Shown here piece after piece: positions 28,467 to 43,992 of a stretch of 64,000 nucleotides of DNA (positions are counted from its first letter, which is position 1; the number at the start of each line of letters is the position of its first letter). The DNA lies in contig OY987301.1 in assembly GCA_963920635.1 (NCBI GenBank), positions 17,464,501-17,528,500 on the forward strand. The letters run 5' to 3'. The translations under genes and the position numbers were made by a program. The notes below the pieces were generated by a model, which was not told the origin of the DNA, made no database searches, and saw nothing but the letters and a program-made list of their open reading frames with translations. The stretch comes from Pseudeuparius sepicola. Its lineage: Eukaryota > Arthropoda > Insecta > Coleoptera > Anthribidae.

Positions 28467-30465
28467 ACCAAGAAAGACAATCTGGAACGCCAAATTCCGT
28501 CTTTTGCATTACTCAGAGAAAACCCAAGGTTGTTGGAGTTTACCAACAACCTTGGAGAAAACCAAAGATAATGGTAATTTACCTAATTTCACATATATAA
28601 ATTAAGTTTTTAGTATTCACCATATTTTTAAAAAATTCTAGACAATTTTCCACCTTATTTTGAATCTTGTAAGAGCTTGACCCAAGAACAGAGGGAACTG
28701 ATTGAACATATTTTAAATAGCATGACCGTTTACAATAATTTTCTAAGCAAGCAAGAGGAGACGAGTTTATTGAATGAAATTGATCCATACATGAAGAGGC
28801 TGAAGTATGAATTTGATCATTGGGATAATGTAAATATTACTAACATTTCAGATCACCCTTTTGTCACACTGCAATTTTACAATATTTATTTTATTGCTCA
28901 GAGCAGAGAAACATTAGCAATTTTACCGATAGAGAATACTTTATTTTTAAAATTCACAATAATTCATAGTTAATTAACACCACACATGACCTCACTATTC
29001 TTAAGCCACTTACGAAAGTTGAATAATTAGCTGTGTTCGCAGATCAATCTCAAACTAGTTCCGAACTAATAACTACCAATATTTATATAAAATAGTAACC
29101 CATATTTCTAATACATAGGTATAATTAAATTTTCCAATAAAAGCAGTTTGTCCTATAGATCCCCCTTTTAAAATGAAGGGGCATAAGCAGCACATATTTC
29201 AATGTTGTCCTATTTATTATAGTGGATATATTCGTCTTAAGGAGTTTAAGGACTTTTAGTGAAAATTTTTAGGCTATCCATGGTTATCGAGAAACTGAAA
29301 GATTGAAATGGAATGAAGAAAACACAAAAATTATAGATAGGGTTCGGGAACTAGCTTTTCCCGTGAATACAGCTCCCCTCAAATATGTACACATTCTAGA
29401 TTTAGATGAAAAGGGTTATATTAAACCGCACATAGACGCTGTTAGGGTAAGTATATACAGAGTGTCTCACTTAAGAGTGAAACAACCCTATAACTTCTTT
29501 AATTTTTAACTGACCAGAACGAAATGTTTACCAAAGGTAGATGGCATTGTTGCCTACTTATTTCCAAAAAATTAGTTGCCTACTCCAAAGTCAAAGCCAC
29601 CTGCGATGCCACAAACCAGGCTTGAAATCCAAGTCATATTAGGCTTTTTTTTTTCAAAAAAATTTACTAGAAAAAGTTGTTCAGAATCGATTCAGAACCC
29701 TATATACAAAATTTTGTATAAAATAAAAAAATATTAAATAAAATTAAAGTAAAAATTAAAAATTTTAAAATTTGTTTTTAGCTTTTATTTTAAAATAATT
29801 ACTTTTTGAAAACAACTTGCCTTAAAACTTCCATGGCACACTTTTCTAAACGCAGAAAATTATTAAATTGCTGTTTTTTGGAATTTAATTTTTTTAAATT
29901 AATATTTTTTGATTTTGACAAAATTTTGGATTTAGGGTTCTGAATCGATTCTGAACAACTTTTTTTAGTAATTTTTTTTGAAAAAAAGCCTAATATGACT
30001 TTCGGATTTTTAGCCTCGATTGTGGCATCGCAGGTGGCTTCGACTTTGGAGTAGGCAACTAATTTTTTGGAAATAAGTAGGCAACAATGCCATCTACCTT
30101 TGGTAAAAATTTCGTTCTGGTCGGTTAAAAATCACTCTTATGTGAGACACTCTGTATAACAATGTTCTACTGAAACACATAATGCACTTAAAAATTTTTA
30201 GTTTTGTGGAGATACTATAGCTGGAATGTGCCTACTGTCAGATAGTGTTATGCGATTAGTCCATGATAAACACAAAAGTTTTTATGTAAATATTCTTCTA
30301 AAACAAAGATCTTTGTATGTTATGAAAGGAAGTGCTCGTTATGATTACACACATGAAATATTGAAAAATGACGACAGTGTTTTTAAAGGAGACAAAGTAT
30401 TTAAGAAACGAAGAATTAGTGTGATATGTCGAAACGAACCTGGTGATAAATATAAGCAGTCATGA
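28432..30465 (+). CDS. ALKBH7: Alpha-ketoglutarate-dependent dioxygenase AlkB homologue 7, mitochondrial
   Basis: AlkB-family Fe(II)/2-oxoglutarate dioxygenase. The mammalian orthologue is mitochondrial and is reported to act in programmed necrosis and mitochondrial RNA metabolism. Exons are 28432-28573, 28642-28829, 29273-29446 and 30202-30465, all GT-AG with matching phases; 255 residues. The N-terminus is basic and suits a mitochondrial presequence. The iron ligands are visible: H163 and D165 in YIKPHIDAV, and H219 in SARYDYTHEIL. R239 and R245 in RRISVICR are the likely 2-oxoglutarate-binding arginines. AIHGYRETER and FCGDTIAGMCLLS are characteristic ALKBH7 blocks. Intron 3 holds a 697-bp palindromic element. 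The gene is tail-to-tail with COPS5, only 84 bp between stops. Confidence 0.95.
29458..30154. repeat. Near-palindromic TA-flanked element in ALKBH7 intron 3
   Basis: The ends are CAGAGTGTCTCAC and GTGAGACACTCTG with TA on both sides (29456-29457, 30155-30156). The arms match over at least 200 bp, including a GCCACCTGCGATGCCAC / GTGGCATCGCAGGTGGC pair and a GAATCGATTC block. The transcribed intron could fold into a long hairpin. No ORF. Confidence 0.85.
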
Positions 30466-30483
30466 AAATTATTTTATTAGATA

Positions 30484-30489
30484 TTTATT
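30484..30489 (-). terminator. Candidate poly(A) signal for COPS5, inside the ALKBH7 3' region
   Basis: AATAAA on the minus strand, about 60 bp past the COPS5 stop and only 19 bp past the ALKBH7 stop. The two 3' UTRs therefore probably overlap. Confidence 0.5.
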
Positions 30490-30549
30490 ATACTTAAGAA
30501 TTTGTTGTTATAAGCACATAATATATTTGTTTCCTGTACTGTAACATTT

Positions 30550-34037
<3,488 letters not shown>

Positions 34038-34391
34038 GTTTTTCTTTACAAAAACTACTTGGTTTCTTTCTTGTCTATGCTACTTGGACAAGTCTGAAGA
34101 TACTAATTTAAACCACAAAATATATAGGTTATTTAAACTTCAAAATTATTTTATGGAGGGTCCGGGATACCTGGAGCCTAGACCTACAGATTTAATTAAT
34201 TGTCCACACAATAGGACACAATCTACTATTCTGTGTTATTGTCTTCACCTTCACAAAATAAAATATATAGGCACAGAATTATTCTGTGATATAGGTTAGA
34301 TTGTCTTGTAATTTGTATTTTGTATTTGTGATGTGATGGGCCATTACATCTTACATCACAAGATGGGTGGTGGTGGGTGCTCAGGTTTAAC

Positions 34392-34836
34392 CAGCGCATA
34401 TAAAACAACCAGCACCAAAACCAGAGCATATACTAAAAAGTACTGTTAAGAAATCAACCGCAAATTTAATGACTTTGGCGCCATATTGGGGGAATAGAAG
34501 TCAGAGGTGTATTCCGGAAAATCAAATGAGAAATACAAAGTAGTATTAGTAAAGTATGTGTGGTAAGCACAAGCAGGAGAAATTAGTTCGGAATTTTAAT
34601 ACACATAGAGCTTTGAATCCTTTCTGGGATTCTTTATTTAAAGATACTAGCACAATTTACAAAAAAGTTCACTCCACGGCACTGTAATATCTCTCATACA
34701 GCCAAAAAAGAACTGTTCAATCGCCCCGACACTGCATGCATTTGACAGAATCTATTCCCAAATGGCGGCTGCGCGAACAGGTGCGCAGAATTTTCACGCC
34801 ATGGAGGGTATACTGCTGGTTGTTTTATATGCTCTG
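34392..34836. mobile_element. TIR element G1, 7-bp duplication
   Basis: The ends are CAGCGCATATAAAACAACCAG and an inverted partner ending TTTTATATGCTCTG. They are flanked by GTTTAAC on both sides (34385-34391, 34837-34843). The sequence recurs in opposite orientation at 35858-36270. No ORF; family unknown. Confidence 0.7.
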
Positions 34837-34862
34837 GTTTAACGTTCTTGGTGGGTGCTGGT

Positions 34863-35408
34863 CAGAGAAATGGAGTAGGGAGAATACGCTACAAGCTGCG
34901 CGAACTGCCTAATAAAAGTGGTGGCCATATTAAACCAACTTCATCCATGGGCGTATCATTGTTAACAGACTTGGCACTGCAGACTGCTTTAGAGGTCTTC
35001 GTCCTAGTTCGCCACGATGCACAGTAAAGGCATCAGCAGCAAAATGTTTTGAACAAACAAATTTATTTGGACTCAAAGTCCAATCGGTCCCCAAGTTAAG
35101 AGTTTTTAACCGCATATTCAATCATTAAAATTATACAGATGCGCGCCTATGGTGCCCAAAATTTTGGCGATTGATTTTACTAAACTTACCGAAAAAATGA
35201 TACTCCCGGAGGTCTCCTAGACTTATAATTCTTACAGCTTGGTACTGCACACGACATTTTCCAAAAACACTGACCATGTCTCTGATGAAAATACAACTAC
35301 CGCTGAGAACAAACTGTAAACGTCAAAGTGAGGGGATGAAGTTAGTTTAATATGGCCGACACTTTTATTAGGCAGTTCGCATAGCTTGTAGCGTATTCTC
35401 CCTACTCC
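34863..35408 (-). mobile_element. TIR element F1 carrying a split THAP-type zinc finger
   Basis: It starts CAGAGAAATGGAGTAGGG; the right arm is the inverted copy but stops at CCCTACTCC, so the last bases are lost. On the minus strand an ATG at about 35256 begins MSCAVPSCKNYKSRRPPGV and meets a GTAAGT donor. About 100 bp on, 35121-34930 encodes the rest of the zinc finger: WTLSPNKFVCSKHF and PLKQSAVPSLL. The C-x4-C plus C-x2-H pattern with a proline-bearing tail is that of THAP domains. No clean acceptor was found, so it may not be spliced into a working protein. This is the only one of three copies that keeps both N-terminal cysteines. Confidence 0.7.
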
Positions 35409-35857
35409 AGCAGTTTAACTTAGTCTTGAGAAAATATCCGCAAATATCAGAAGTACAGAGGAGTATCAGGGCATTCTGTAATTTATAAACGTGGTAGGAA
35501 GATACAGTTCGGTATATAAAATTTGTCAAGCAATATTCCATTTTGTTAAATTAGGAAAATTATTTCGGCAAGAATAAATAAAAATATTTGTTGAAGCAGC
35601 GAAAAAAGCAGGCATGCGAAATGAATAAGGAAATATTTCTGTCTTAAACTTCATTGTTGAGGTTGTAACTAATAACGGCGACATATTGCTCCCTGTCTCT
35701 TTGAAAATATCGTTTTAAGTTTCTAATAGGATAGGTAGTCTCAAAAATATTTCAAACAACTTTTTACGAATGTTTTATACAGAACAGAGTCATTAAATTT
35801 GTTTATACCTATACTTATCCAGACAACTCAATTTTTATTTGAAAAATTTAGTAAAAC

Positions 35858-36270
35858 CAGAGCATATATAACAACCAGCAGTCTTACTCCCCATGGCGGG
35901 AAAATTCTGCGCACCTGTTCGCGCAGCCGCCATGTGGGCATAGATTCTTGTCAAATTGATGCAGTGTCCGGGCGATTCGGCAATTGGGCAGTTCTTTTTT
36001 GGCTGTATGAGAGATCTTACAGTGCCGTGGAGTGTGCTTTTTTGTAAATTGTGCTTTTTGCTAGTATCTTTAAATAAAGAATCCCAGGAAGAAGTAAAAG
36101 CTGCTTGTGCTTACCACACACTATATACTTTACTAATACTACTCTGTATTTCTGAATTGATTTTCCCGACTACACCTCTGACTTCTATTCCACCAATATG
36201 GCTCAAGGTCATTGAATTTGCGGATGATTACTCAAGAGTAAGTTATACTGCAGGTGTTTTATATGCTCTG
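35858..36270. mobile_element. TIR element G2, inverted copy of G1
   Basis: The ends are CAGAGCATATATAACAACC and TTTATATGCTCTG with GTAAAAC on both sides (35851-35857, 36271-36277). It is the reverse complement of G1 over most of its length. A third, diverged piece lies at about 36590-36775. Open frames at 35799-36372 cross its ends and are not genes. Confidence 0.7.
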
Positions 36271-36277
36271 GTAAAAC

Positions 36278-37682
36278 ATATATCATATATCCCAAATCAC
36301 TATCTAAGGGATGAAAGGAGATTGGTACAAGTTTGGGATTTGGTTTATATAATATTACAAAACCGGTTTTAGGTCATTTCAAAGGATTTATATGTATAAC
36401 ATTTTTTTCTACCTATCGAATACTAGTACTGAGGGTTTTAGGGAACAGGTACAAGGTACAAATAAAAAATATTTCTACCGATGACGCCATATAGGGACAT
36501 AGGTAATCAGTTTTATGTTTGTTTACATTCTTCGCCAGGATAACATAACAATATTAAGAACCTAGAATGGTAGATATTCTACACTGCACAAAAACGCACA
36601 CTCTACGCCACTGCATTACCTCGAATACAGCCGGTACCGAACTGCCCAACCGCCCCGACGCTGCGTCTATTTGATAGACACTATTCCCAAATGGCGGCTG
36701 CGCGAAAAATGCACGGAATTTTCATGCCAAGGGAAAGGAGACTTCTTGTTGTTTTATATTATGCTTTGCTATAACAACGGCACTCGTAAAATAAATTGGA
36801 CCGCCATTGGGCTCTATTCCCTCCACCAATTTTTAGCCATCCGGCAGAGCGCGTTGGCGCCCGCCTGGATAGGCGCCATATTGTGTGCATACTATCTAGG
36901 GATTTAGAGTGCACTCTAGGGGAAAAGCGAAATTTGTGGTGGCAACACAAAATGACATTTGACAACCGCCAACCACGGTCCTTATACATTTGACAGCCAA
37001 TGACGTGTGCGCCCAATATGGCCGATGTTTCGGTGGGACATATTTTCATATTTACGTTTTGAAGAGGGACAAATGATACGATCTCTGTGGACAAGTGATT
37101 GTGTTGGAAAAACAGTCCAGTATTTTACGGGGCCGTGGCTATAACCTAACCTATATGTTTTGTGGTGTCGGTCTACTCAAAGATGATCGGTGGATGATCT
37201 TTGGTCACTGAACTCTATAGTAACTAGAGTTCACTGTCTTTGGTCTACTGATTCGATGGTATTCTACGGGTGTTCTGTGTACTGGCCTTTAGATTAGTTA
37301 GGTTAGCATTAGCACTGTTAGCTGTGGTACTGTTGTTTTGTTCTCTGGTTGTGGTGTCGAAATTTCAAAATTTTAAACTGGCTGTGCTTTTGTATTTCTT
37401 AATCAGCTGTTTTATTTTATGTTATACATCGCCGCATCAGCGATAAACTGTGATAAGTATGCTTTTCAGATATTTATAAACCAGCCCATTGTATGTAATA
37501 GAGAATTGTTCCTCCATCTGGTAAGTGCATCAGATAATAGATAGAATATGATGAGCATGTTTCTTTTAATATTTAGAATGACCTTCTCTTTACCCCTTTA
37601 TTATTGTAGCATGTAATTAGTATTAATTTGTTTGTAACAAACCTTTATTTGTTGCAGGATACTGAAGTGCCTTAACTTGATC
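36278..37682. other. Upstream region of slv
   Basis: The slv promoter and leader probably lie in the last few hundred bases. At 36590-36775 there is a diverged copy of the G1/G2 sequence. No other gene is seen. Confidence 0.4.
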
Positions 37683-40319
37683 ATGGAAGCACTGTCGAAG
37701 GCTTTGCAGCCATACAGAGACGAAGTCGGGCAGGTGGCCAGTATTGTAACAATTGGACAATTTTTGTCGGGTGGCGTTATATGCAAAGATATTTACACAA
37801 AGAAGAGTACTAAAGGGACAAGTGCTACCCCATTCATAGGCGGTATAGCTATGTAAGTCCAACATCATTTTTACTTTCACATCATTTTGTTCTCGAGTAG
37901 AAATTGTTTTGGAAAATATTTTCTTCACAAAAACAGCTTAAAGTATTCTAAACATCTAAAAACGTTTGGTGCTTCTGTGTTGTATACAACTTATGATGAC
38001 GGATACTGCATGACTTTGTAGTTTGTATTATAGTAATAAAATACCTATACAAAGTGGCTATTTATACTTCCGACGTATATAAAAGTTGGTATAAGTATTG
38101 TGCTCTCATTAGCGAGTTAAGTCACGTGACTTCTTTGAACGTACATTTAACTCCATACATGTCCGATGTAAACGTTGCAATAAGGAGCGTAATGCACTTT
38201 CCCGAAATTTTAAAAGATTTATGCCTTGTTTTATGTACCCAATTTTCGCCCAACATTCGGCGTGCACCGAATGTGGGGCAAAAATAGCGTACGTAAAACA
38301 AGGCATAAATATTTTAAAATTTCGGCAAAGTGCATTTATAATAATTCCTGTATTTCGATATTCTTTTTTCGTTCGGCCGTGCCCATCGCTACCAACTGCC
38401 ACAATATGGGGCGAATGCCCCCTTTTTTTCATATGGCTGCGCCCATCGCTGCCGACTGCCCCAATATGGGGCGAATGTCCCTTCTTTTTTCATACGGCAG
38501 CACCCAGTGCCAAAGAAGGAGGGCATACGCGCCTTATTGCAACGTTTACTTTGGACGTGTATCAAGTTAAATCTGGGGTTAAATATATACGTCCAAAGAA
38601 GTCACGCGACTCAACTCGGCAATGAAAGCACAACACATTTACCGACTGTAATATACGTCGGACGTATAAATAGCCACTGCCAATAATATAATAATAAGTA
38701 AAATAACCAATGTTATTAAAAACAAAAACTAATATAACCAACAGAATATTATCTAACTTGTTTTAGGGTTATATGTGTTATAAGTAGATATTCCCGTGTG
38801 TGCGTTAATTTGACACACGAAAATTTCATCGATTCAGCTGATCTCTACTGATTCTAGATCACCTGATCCCGTTTTTTCTTTTTGTCAATTGAACACGGCC
38901 AGTGTTATCTCCAAAGATCACAAAACCATATTAGGCATTTTTTAGGAATAAAAACACTTTGTACAAAATTTCAATACTCTTAAGTTATGCAGGGTGTTCA
39001 CCAAATGGGGCCAAAGTTCGAAAAAATTGGATTTTCCAATGTACCTTGTATAAACCACAGGGCATATTTTAGTGATCTTGTTTCGCAAATCGCAAATACA
39101 GGGCATATCATATCACTGTATTCTATTAGGCTCCCTTGGAAAAATATATTTCATTTTAACATTTCCTTAAAATTGTAAACATTAATATAATATGAATCAA
39201 ATCAGGCATGCCATGCATGTCATGAAAGCAAAAATGATATCGACGATATATTCGACAGTTATCTAGGTGATGTGCCTAATGCAAAATCCCAATTTGTTTC
39301 TTTTAACTAATTTTTTAAATATGATTTTTTGAAATAATTTTTTGAAAAAAAAATTTTTTGCGAACACCCTGTATGAGCTACATTGGCTATATTATGTAAA
39401 ATAAGACCTTGGTTTTTAGCGAATAATATCTGCTAGGATATGATATAGGAAAGGAAGGTGTAAAATTTGTCGTGAATGTCGTGGCTATACATATTCTCTG
39501 CAGTTATGTAAAAACCATGAGGCATCATGTGGGTATTACAACATCCAAGTAGGACTACCGTCCTTCCCTACATCATGCCCGGCAAAAATATTTTGCCATT
39601 TTTGTGGAATAAAAAAAACTAATGGAAGTAGTATAATTTCATTGGCAGCAGTTAGAATTTGTATGTTGTTACAATCATATTATTTTAGAGGGATTTTAAT
39701 GTTAAAATATGGATTACTTTTGGATGATCCTGCCATGTTACAAGTAAACATAGCTGCGATAGGATTAAATATTATTTATACTATATTTTATTATCACTAT
39801 GCTTCGAACAAATGGGAGGAAGTTCTCAAACCTTTAGCATTCGCATCAGTATTAGCTGGCGTCTTTCTGTCGTATGCCGAAATAGAGGATCCCCAGCATG
39901 TTGAATATAGATATGGGTTAATTGTAACAGTATTAATGTTATTTCTGATAGGTTCGCCACTGATAGATATGGTAAAATTATGGGACTAATATATTTCTCC
40001 GCAATTAACAATTTATTTTTAGAAAGGAATTATAGAGAAACAAGATGCTTCATCCATTCCATTTCCAATCACTTTTATGGGGTCAATAGTGTCATTTTTA
40101 TGGCTCTTATATGGTGTGATACTCCTAAACTATTTTATGATTGTAAGTTTAATTGCCAAAATAATTTGAAATATCTTTAAAGCGATAAACAAATTTCAGG
40201 TACAAAATGCAATTGGTTTTGCGTTGTGCATTATCCAGCTTGGATTGATGGCAATCTATCCTGGTAGGGAATCTTCAGGTGCGCCTAAAAAGAAGAAACA
40301 TGCCAAAAAAGACAAATAA
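37683..40319 (+). CDS. slv: Sugar transporter SWEET1 (slv)
   Basis: Seven-helix SWEET uniporter that moves sugars down their gradient across plasma or Golgi membranes. Exons are 37683-37852, 39689-39971, 40023-40142 and 40200-40319, with matching phases; 230 residues. Both MtN3/saliva repeats are visible. The first begins around VASIVTIGQFLSGGVICKDI, with the pre-TM2 motif STKGTSATPFIGGIA. The second has LIDMKGIIEKQDASSIPFP and MGSIVSFLWLLYGVILLNYFM. The C-terminus is short and lysine-rich (PKKKKHAKKDK). Intron 1 is 1.8 kb and holds a MULE-like MITE and a TA-flanked palindrome. Confidence 0.95.
38050..38681. mobile_element. MULE-like MITE, copy B, in slv intron 1
   Basis: The inverted ends are AGTGGCTATTTATAC and GTATAAATAGCCACT. 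No clean target duplication is seen (9-bp flanks match at about 5 of 9). Inside are a strong inverted repeat centred near 38265 (ATGCCTTGTTTTA against TAAAACAAGGCAT) and two tandem units of about 63 bp at 38370-38495 containing CAATATGGGGCGAATG. GTCACGTGAC is at 38121-38130, and a mutated copy, GTCACGCGAC, at 38601-38610. Confidence 0.8.
38990..39371. repeat. Short TA-target inverted-repeat element in slv intron 1
   Basis: CAGGGTGTTC at the left and GAACACCCTG at the right; TA follows the right end, while TG precedes the left, possibly a mutated TA. Arm similarity inward is weak. No coding potential. Confidence 0.55.
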
Positions 40320-40434
40320 GGTAGTTCTTCTTCCTCACATTTTTTTTATATTTCAGAGAGAGTTTCTCAAGAATAGATAGACAATTTATTCAATAAGTAT
40401 TTTAAATATTTAATTATATTGTTCGTTAAAGTTA

Positions 40435-40440
40435 AATAAA
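40435..40440 (+). terminator. Poly(A) signal of slv
   Basis: AATAAA 116 bp past the slv stop codon, in AT-rich sequence. Confidence 0.6.
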
Positions 40441-42475
40441 AGTTTTTATGTAAATATATAATGGCATTTTCATTTGGAAAGTACTATGTGGGTGACCCAA
40501 ACTCTATGCCCCAAAGTTCTTTCACAAAAACAAAAAAAAAATCTATTTTGTTGATAGGTTGGTAATAAATGGGCGATTTTATTTTATAAAAATAACGTGC
40601 TGCGCCTTTCACATTTTGCATAAGCATTTTGTTTTGTTTATAAGCAATACAGTATTAGAAAAGTTTAATTTTTACAACCTTGTAGCTCAGGAAATAAACA
40701 TAAAGTAATCTTTAAAATTAATGGAGCTTTTGTAACAATCGAAATATTCTTCTAACATTTCTACAAAAGTTCCTTTAATTTTAATGGATACTTCAGTTCT
40801 ATTATGAAATTGGCCCTAAGAGCTTAAATATGTTTATGCGCCAAAATAAATAATTTTTGCCAAAGAACAATTTCTTAATGGAAATATTATTTAAAAAAAT
40901 TCTCAACAGGCTACTATGATTTGTTCAAAATTTCTATTACATTAAACGTGCAAAATAAGAAATAACTTTTCTTAATACAAAATGTGAAACAAACATAAAA
41001 AAAATGTGCTCTCTAGAAGAAATTAATTATCTGCCACTGATCTATCAGCCCACAGGTTGGCGGAAAAAAGGTCGCAACACAAAACGTCGAAAAAAAATAG
41101 AAACCTTAGGCAATAACTTGGATGACAAAATGTCACAATTAACGAGTAGTTTTCTGAAAATACCACCAAAGAAATTAGGCCCAAGTGTGGATTTTTCAAT
41201 AATAATATAAATAAATATTTTTTATAAATTTGCCGAAATCCAGTATATTAATACTAGAGTACGTAGGGAGTTTTAGAAGAGGTAATCTAATTTCAACCTC
41301 AAAATCGAATGCAACAATTCCCAAAAGTGCTTTCTACCATGAATATTAATTATTTAATATTTGTGAACATCCCCATATATTGTAAAGTAAATGAATAATT
41401 TACTCTCGTAAATTGATGATCCCTTTTTACAAAGTTATATGGCCTTATAAAGAATGAATATAATTTTAGTGACTTGCAGATTATACTAAAGTGTAGCCAG
41501 AATTTCCGTTGGGAATATTATTAGTTTTTATTACAGGCATTTAACTTGACATATTTGTCTGTTATAAGAAATTATTCAGTAATTCCAGATGTCATGAAAA
41601 TGTATTAAACTTTAATGCTCTATCGTTGGATATTCACAATGTTTCAACATCTCTGGGATTCAAAGATTTGTTTCCATTCAACACCGATTATAAATGCCAA
41701 CGTTACAGTTGAAACTGATAGAAATTTTTATTTATGTATTCTTTATCCAACTGAACTCTGTATTTTATGTGTTTTATGTGCTGCAAGTTATTTTGTGTTA
41801 AAGTTCCCAAAAGTCTCGCAGCTGCTAACATTTGGCTTTCCTCTACCTTGTATCAATGTTTATATTAATGTGTTTGTAATATTAATTGTTAACTCCTAAA
41901 ACAAGTAAAATATTACAAAGACACAATTTCAATCGGTACTTAATTCAGATTTGTGTAATTTTCTATCTGTAATTAGGGTGTGTAGTCTGTTGTGTGATTA
42001 AAAAAATAAAATTAAAGAAACAGAAAACATGAACATGAAAACAATTTTAAAAACAGCCAAGAATGCTGGATAAAATGTATAGATTAATAACTTTATCTGT
42101 GTGGTTTACTAATTGCCATATACTCACTCGGATTACTTCGGTTTTCTAGGGTTTTCCATAATACAGGCAAATGCTATCATAGTTCTATCGGGAAGTCGGG
42201 CCTAGCTGCAAATGGCAATGAAACCTAAATAATAGTGATTTACACCCCTCCCCCACACAAGCTTGTGATTGCTTCTGGGGTACTCCTAGTTTGGAGTATT
42301 TTGCAGGTGCAACTTATTATTATTTAATATTTTATTAAATTTTTTATAAAGAAAGCTTCTTAAATTGCATGGTAAACGCAATACCTTGACAGACAATGTA
42401 AGTAGTGTAAAATTATTTGCCAATGGCATAGAAATATCATAAGAATTACACTATAGAGCCAATTTTGAAAATATA
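40441..42475. other. Intergenic, no gene recognised
   Basis: AT-rich. Frames at 41004-41210 and 41615-41899 lack family features. A repeat of about 70 bp near 42243-42308 matches, inverted, the block at 23797-23862. Confidence 0.4.
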
Positions 42476-43078
42476 CAGGGTGTCCCAGGTTTTTTGACCA
42501 GCACTTTGACATTTTGTAGAAATTATTTGTAAGGTGGGTTGCTTATAATATAAGCATAAGTCCTAAAATTCTTCGTTTCTGAGATACCTACAGGTATTAA
42601 AAAAATCAATGGTTTTATGTATTTATTTATTTACTTCCAAAAATAATGATAGTAATAACAAAATTTGAATAAAACAATCTATGGCAACTATGATTGTTAC
42701 ACACTGTCAAACTATGTTTTAGTGAAATAAATCACAAAAAATAGGTTTGCGGTCAAACCGTGATAGATACTAAAAATTTCAAGAGACACTTTTTGTTTAA
42801 AATTGGATATTGGATGCTCTGTATGAGAATGATTTGTATAATTTTATCTAGGGCTATACTCCTTTTATTTATCGAATTAGCAGTACCGATTACCCATATC
42901 TCAGCCACTGCTTCATTCAATATATTCATATTATTCAGCCTTATGACCCTCCATCCATGTATATTGTGTGCCAGATTTGGTTTGAATATCTTCCACAGTT
43001 CGAAAATAAGGAACTATATTTATATAAACAACCCACCTTACAATGAGTTTTTCCCTGAGCAAAAAACGGGCTACCCTG
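42476..43078. repeat. TA-flanked inverted-repeat element
   Basis: CAGGGTGTCCC at the left and GGCTACCCTG at the right, each flanked by TA. The arms share TGTAAGGTGGGTTG and neighbouring blocks, imperfectly. The 126-codon frame at 42760-43140 is an AT-rich run through this element and not a credible gene. Confidence 0.65.
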
Positions 43079-43467
43079 TATTTTCTATATCACTATATAT
43101 CTTTTTTATAGAAATTATATCATTTTTGAGCAAAGTATAGCGGCATAGGAGAAAATCCAAGTTTTAAAATATAATTTTTCTTTTTTTACTTAATTTTAAA
43201 CCCCATGCTTATATGAACTTTTTCTTATATGTTCTTACTTTATTTTTGCCCTGAAATAAGTTATATGGAAAAGAAATGAAGATTACAAAAAATAATCAAA
43301 CAAGGAAAATTTTTAATTGTTTTAATTAAATACCCTAAATTTAAACAATATAACTTTAAATTGTATAATAATAATTTATTATTATTTATGACAAAATAAA
43401 TAAACATGATAAAATTAACTAGAAACAATTTTTCCTACGCACGTTCTACAAACATCTAAAATACTAC

Positions 43468-43992
43468 TTACAAATTTTCAACGCAAGTTCCACTAACATC
43501 CATCGTATGCCCCTTTGGGCAAGGATTGTTGGGTACATCAATGCCGTTTCTATTCGCATTTGTAATTGTCGTATTCTCCACTGTTTTGTCAGCAGCTTCC
43601 GACGTGTTATTCTTGGCAAGTTCTTCGACGTTCTTGTTTTTCTTTTTGTTCGCCTCTGCTTCTTTCTTATTTTTATAAAATTCGCCTGGGAACAAAAGGA
43701 TACCGTCGTCCGGTGTTGTGTTTTCGGCCGCCGTCTTACTCGCCATTTCTTCGCCTTGCTTCTGTTTTTTGTTCAGTTCGTCGACAACTTGTTTTTCCAC
43801 CTCACTCGGAAACACCATAGCGTTGTCACTTTTGTTTTTCACGTAAACGCAGCAGTGTCCCACGTGAGTATCTGTTTCGAAAGGTACCATTTCGCACTGC
43901 ATTTGTCCACCATCGGCCCTCCCAAGACAGAGATACAAGAACAAAAGTAGTCCCGGAAACATAATAGCTCTTCGCAGACACGAGTGTGGCAC
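43468..43992 (-). CDS. Secreted Lys/Asn-rich protein, family not recognised
   Basis: A single open frame of 174 codons. The N-terminus has a basic start and a hydrophobic run (MFPGLLLFLYLCLG) followed by RADGG, a good signal peptide; either the first ATG or the one ten codons later would serve. The mature part has five cysteines: MQCEM, HCCVYV, PNNPCPKGHTMD and GTCVENL. A charged, lysine- and asparagine-rich middle lies between the paired and the last cysteines, with at least four N-glycosylation sequons (NKS, NTT, NNT, NTT). The closing CPxGHxxDxxGxC pattern resembles short secreted insect proteins, but I cannot name the family. No introns were needed. Confidence 0.7.
   Translation of the reverse strand: MPHSCLRRAIMFPGLLLFLYLCLGRADGGQMQCEMVPFETDTHVGHCCVYVKNKSDNAMVFPSEVEKQVVDELNKKQKQGEEMASKTAAENTTPDDGILLFPGEFYKNKKEAEANKKKNKNVEELAKNNTSEAADKTVENTTITNANRNGIDVPNNPCPKGHTMDVSGTCVENL

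Noticed and set aside
38370..38495. Tandem units considered as a CRISPR-like array
   Set aside because: Only two adjacent units without unique spacers, inside a MITE of an animal genome.
42760..43140. 126-codon frame with hydrophobic residues
   Set aside because: AT-rich sequence spanning the interior and end of a TA-flanked repeat; no family features.
43507..43950. 147-codon plus-strand frame
   Set aside because: Antisense to the secreted-protein gene, which has a signal peptide and better codon sense.
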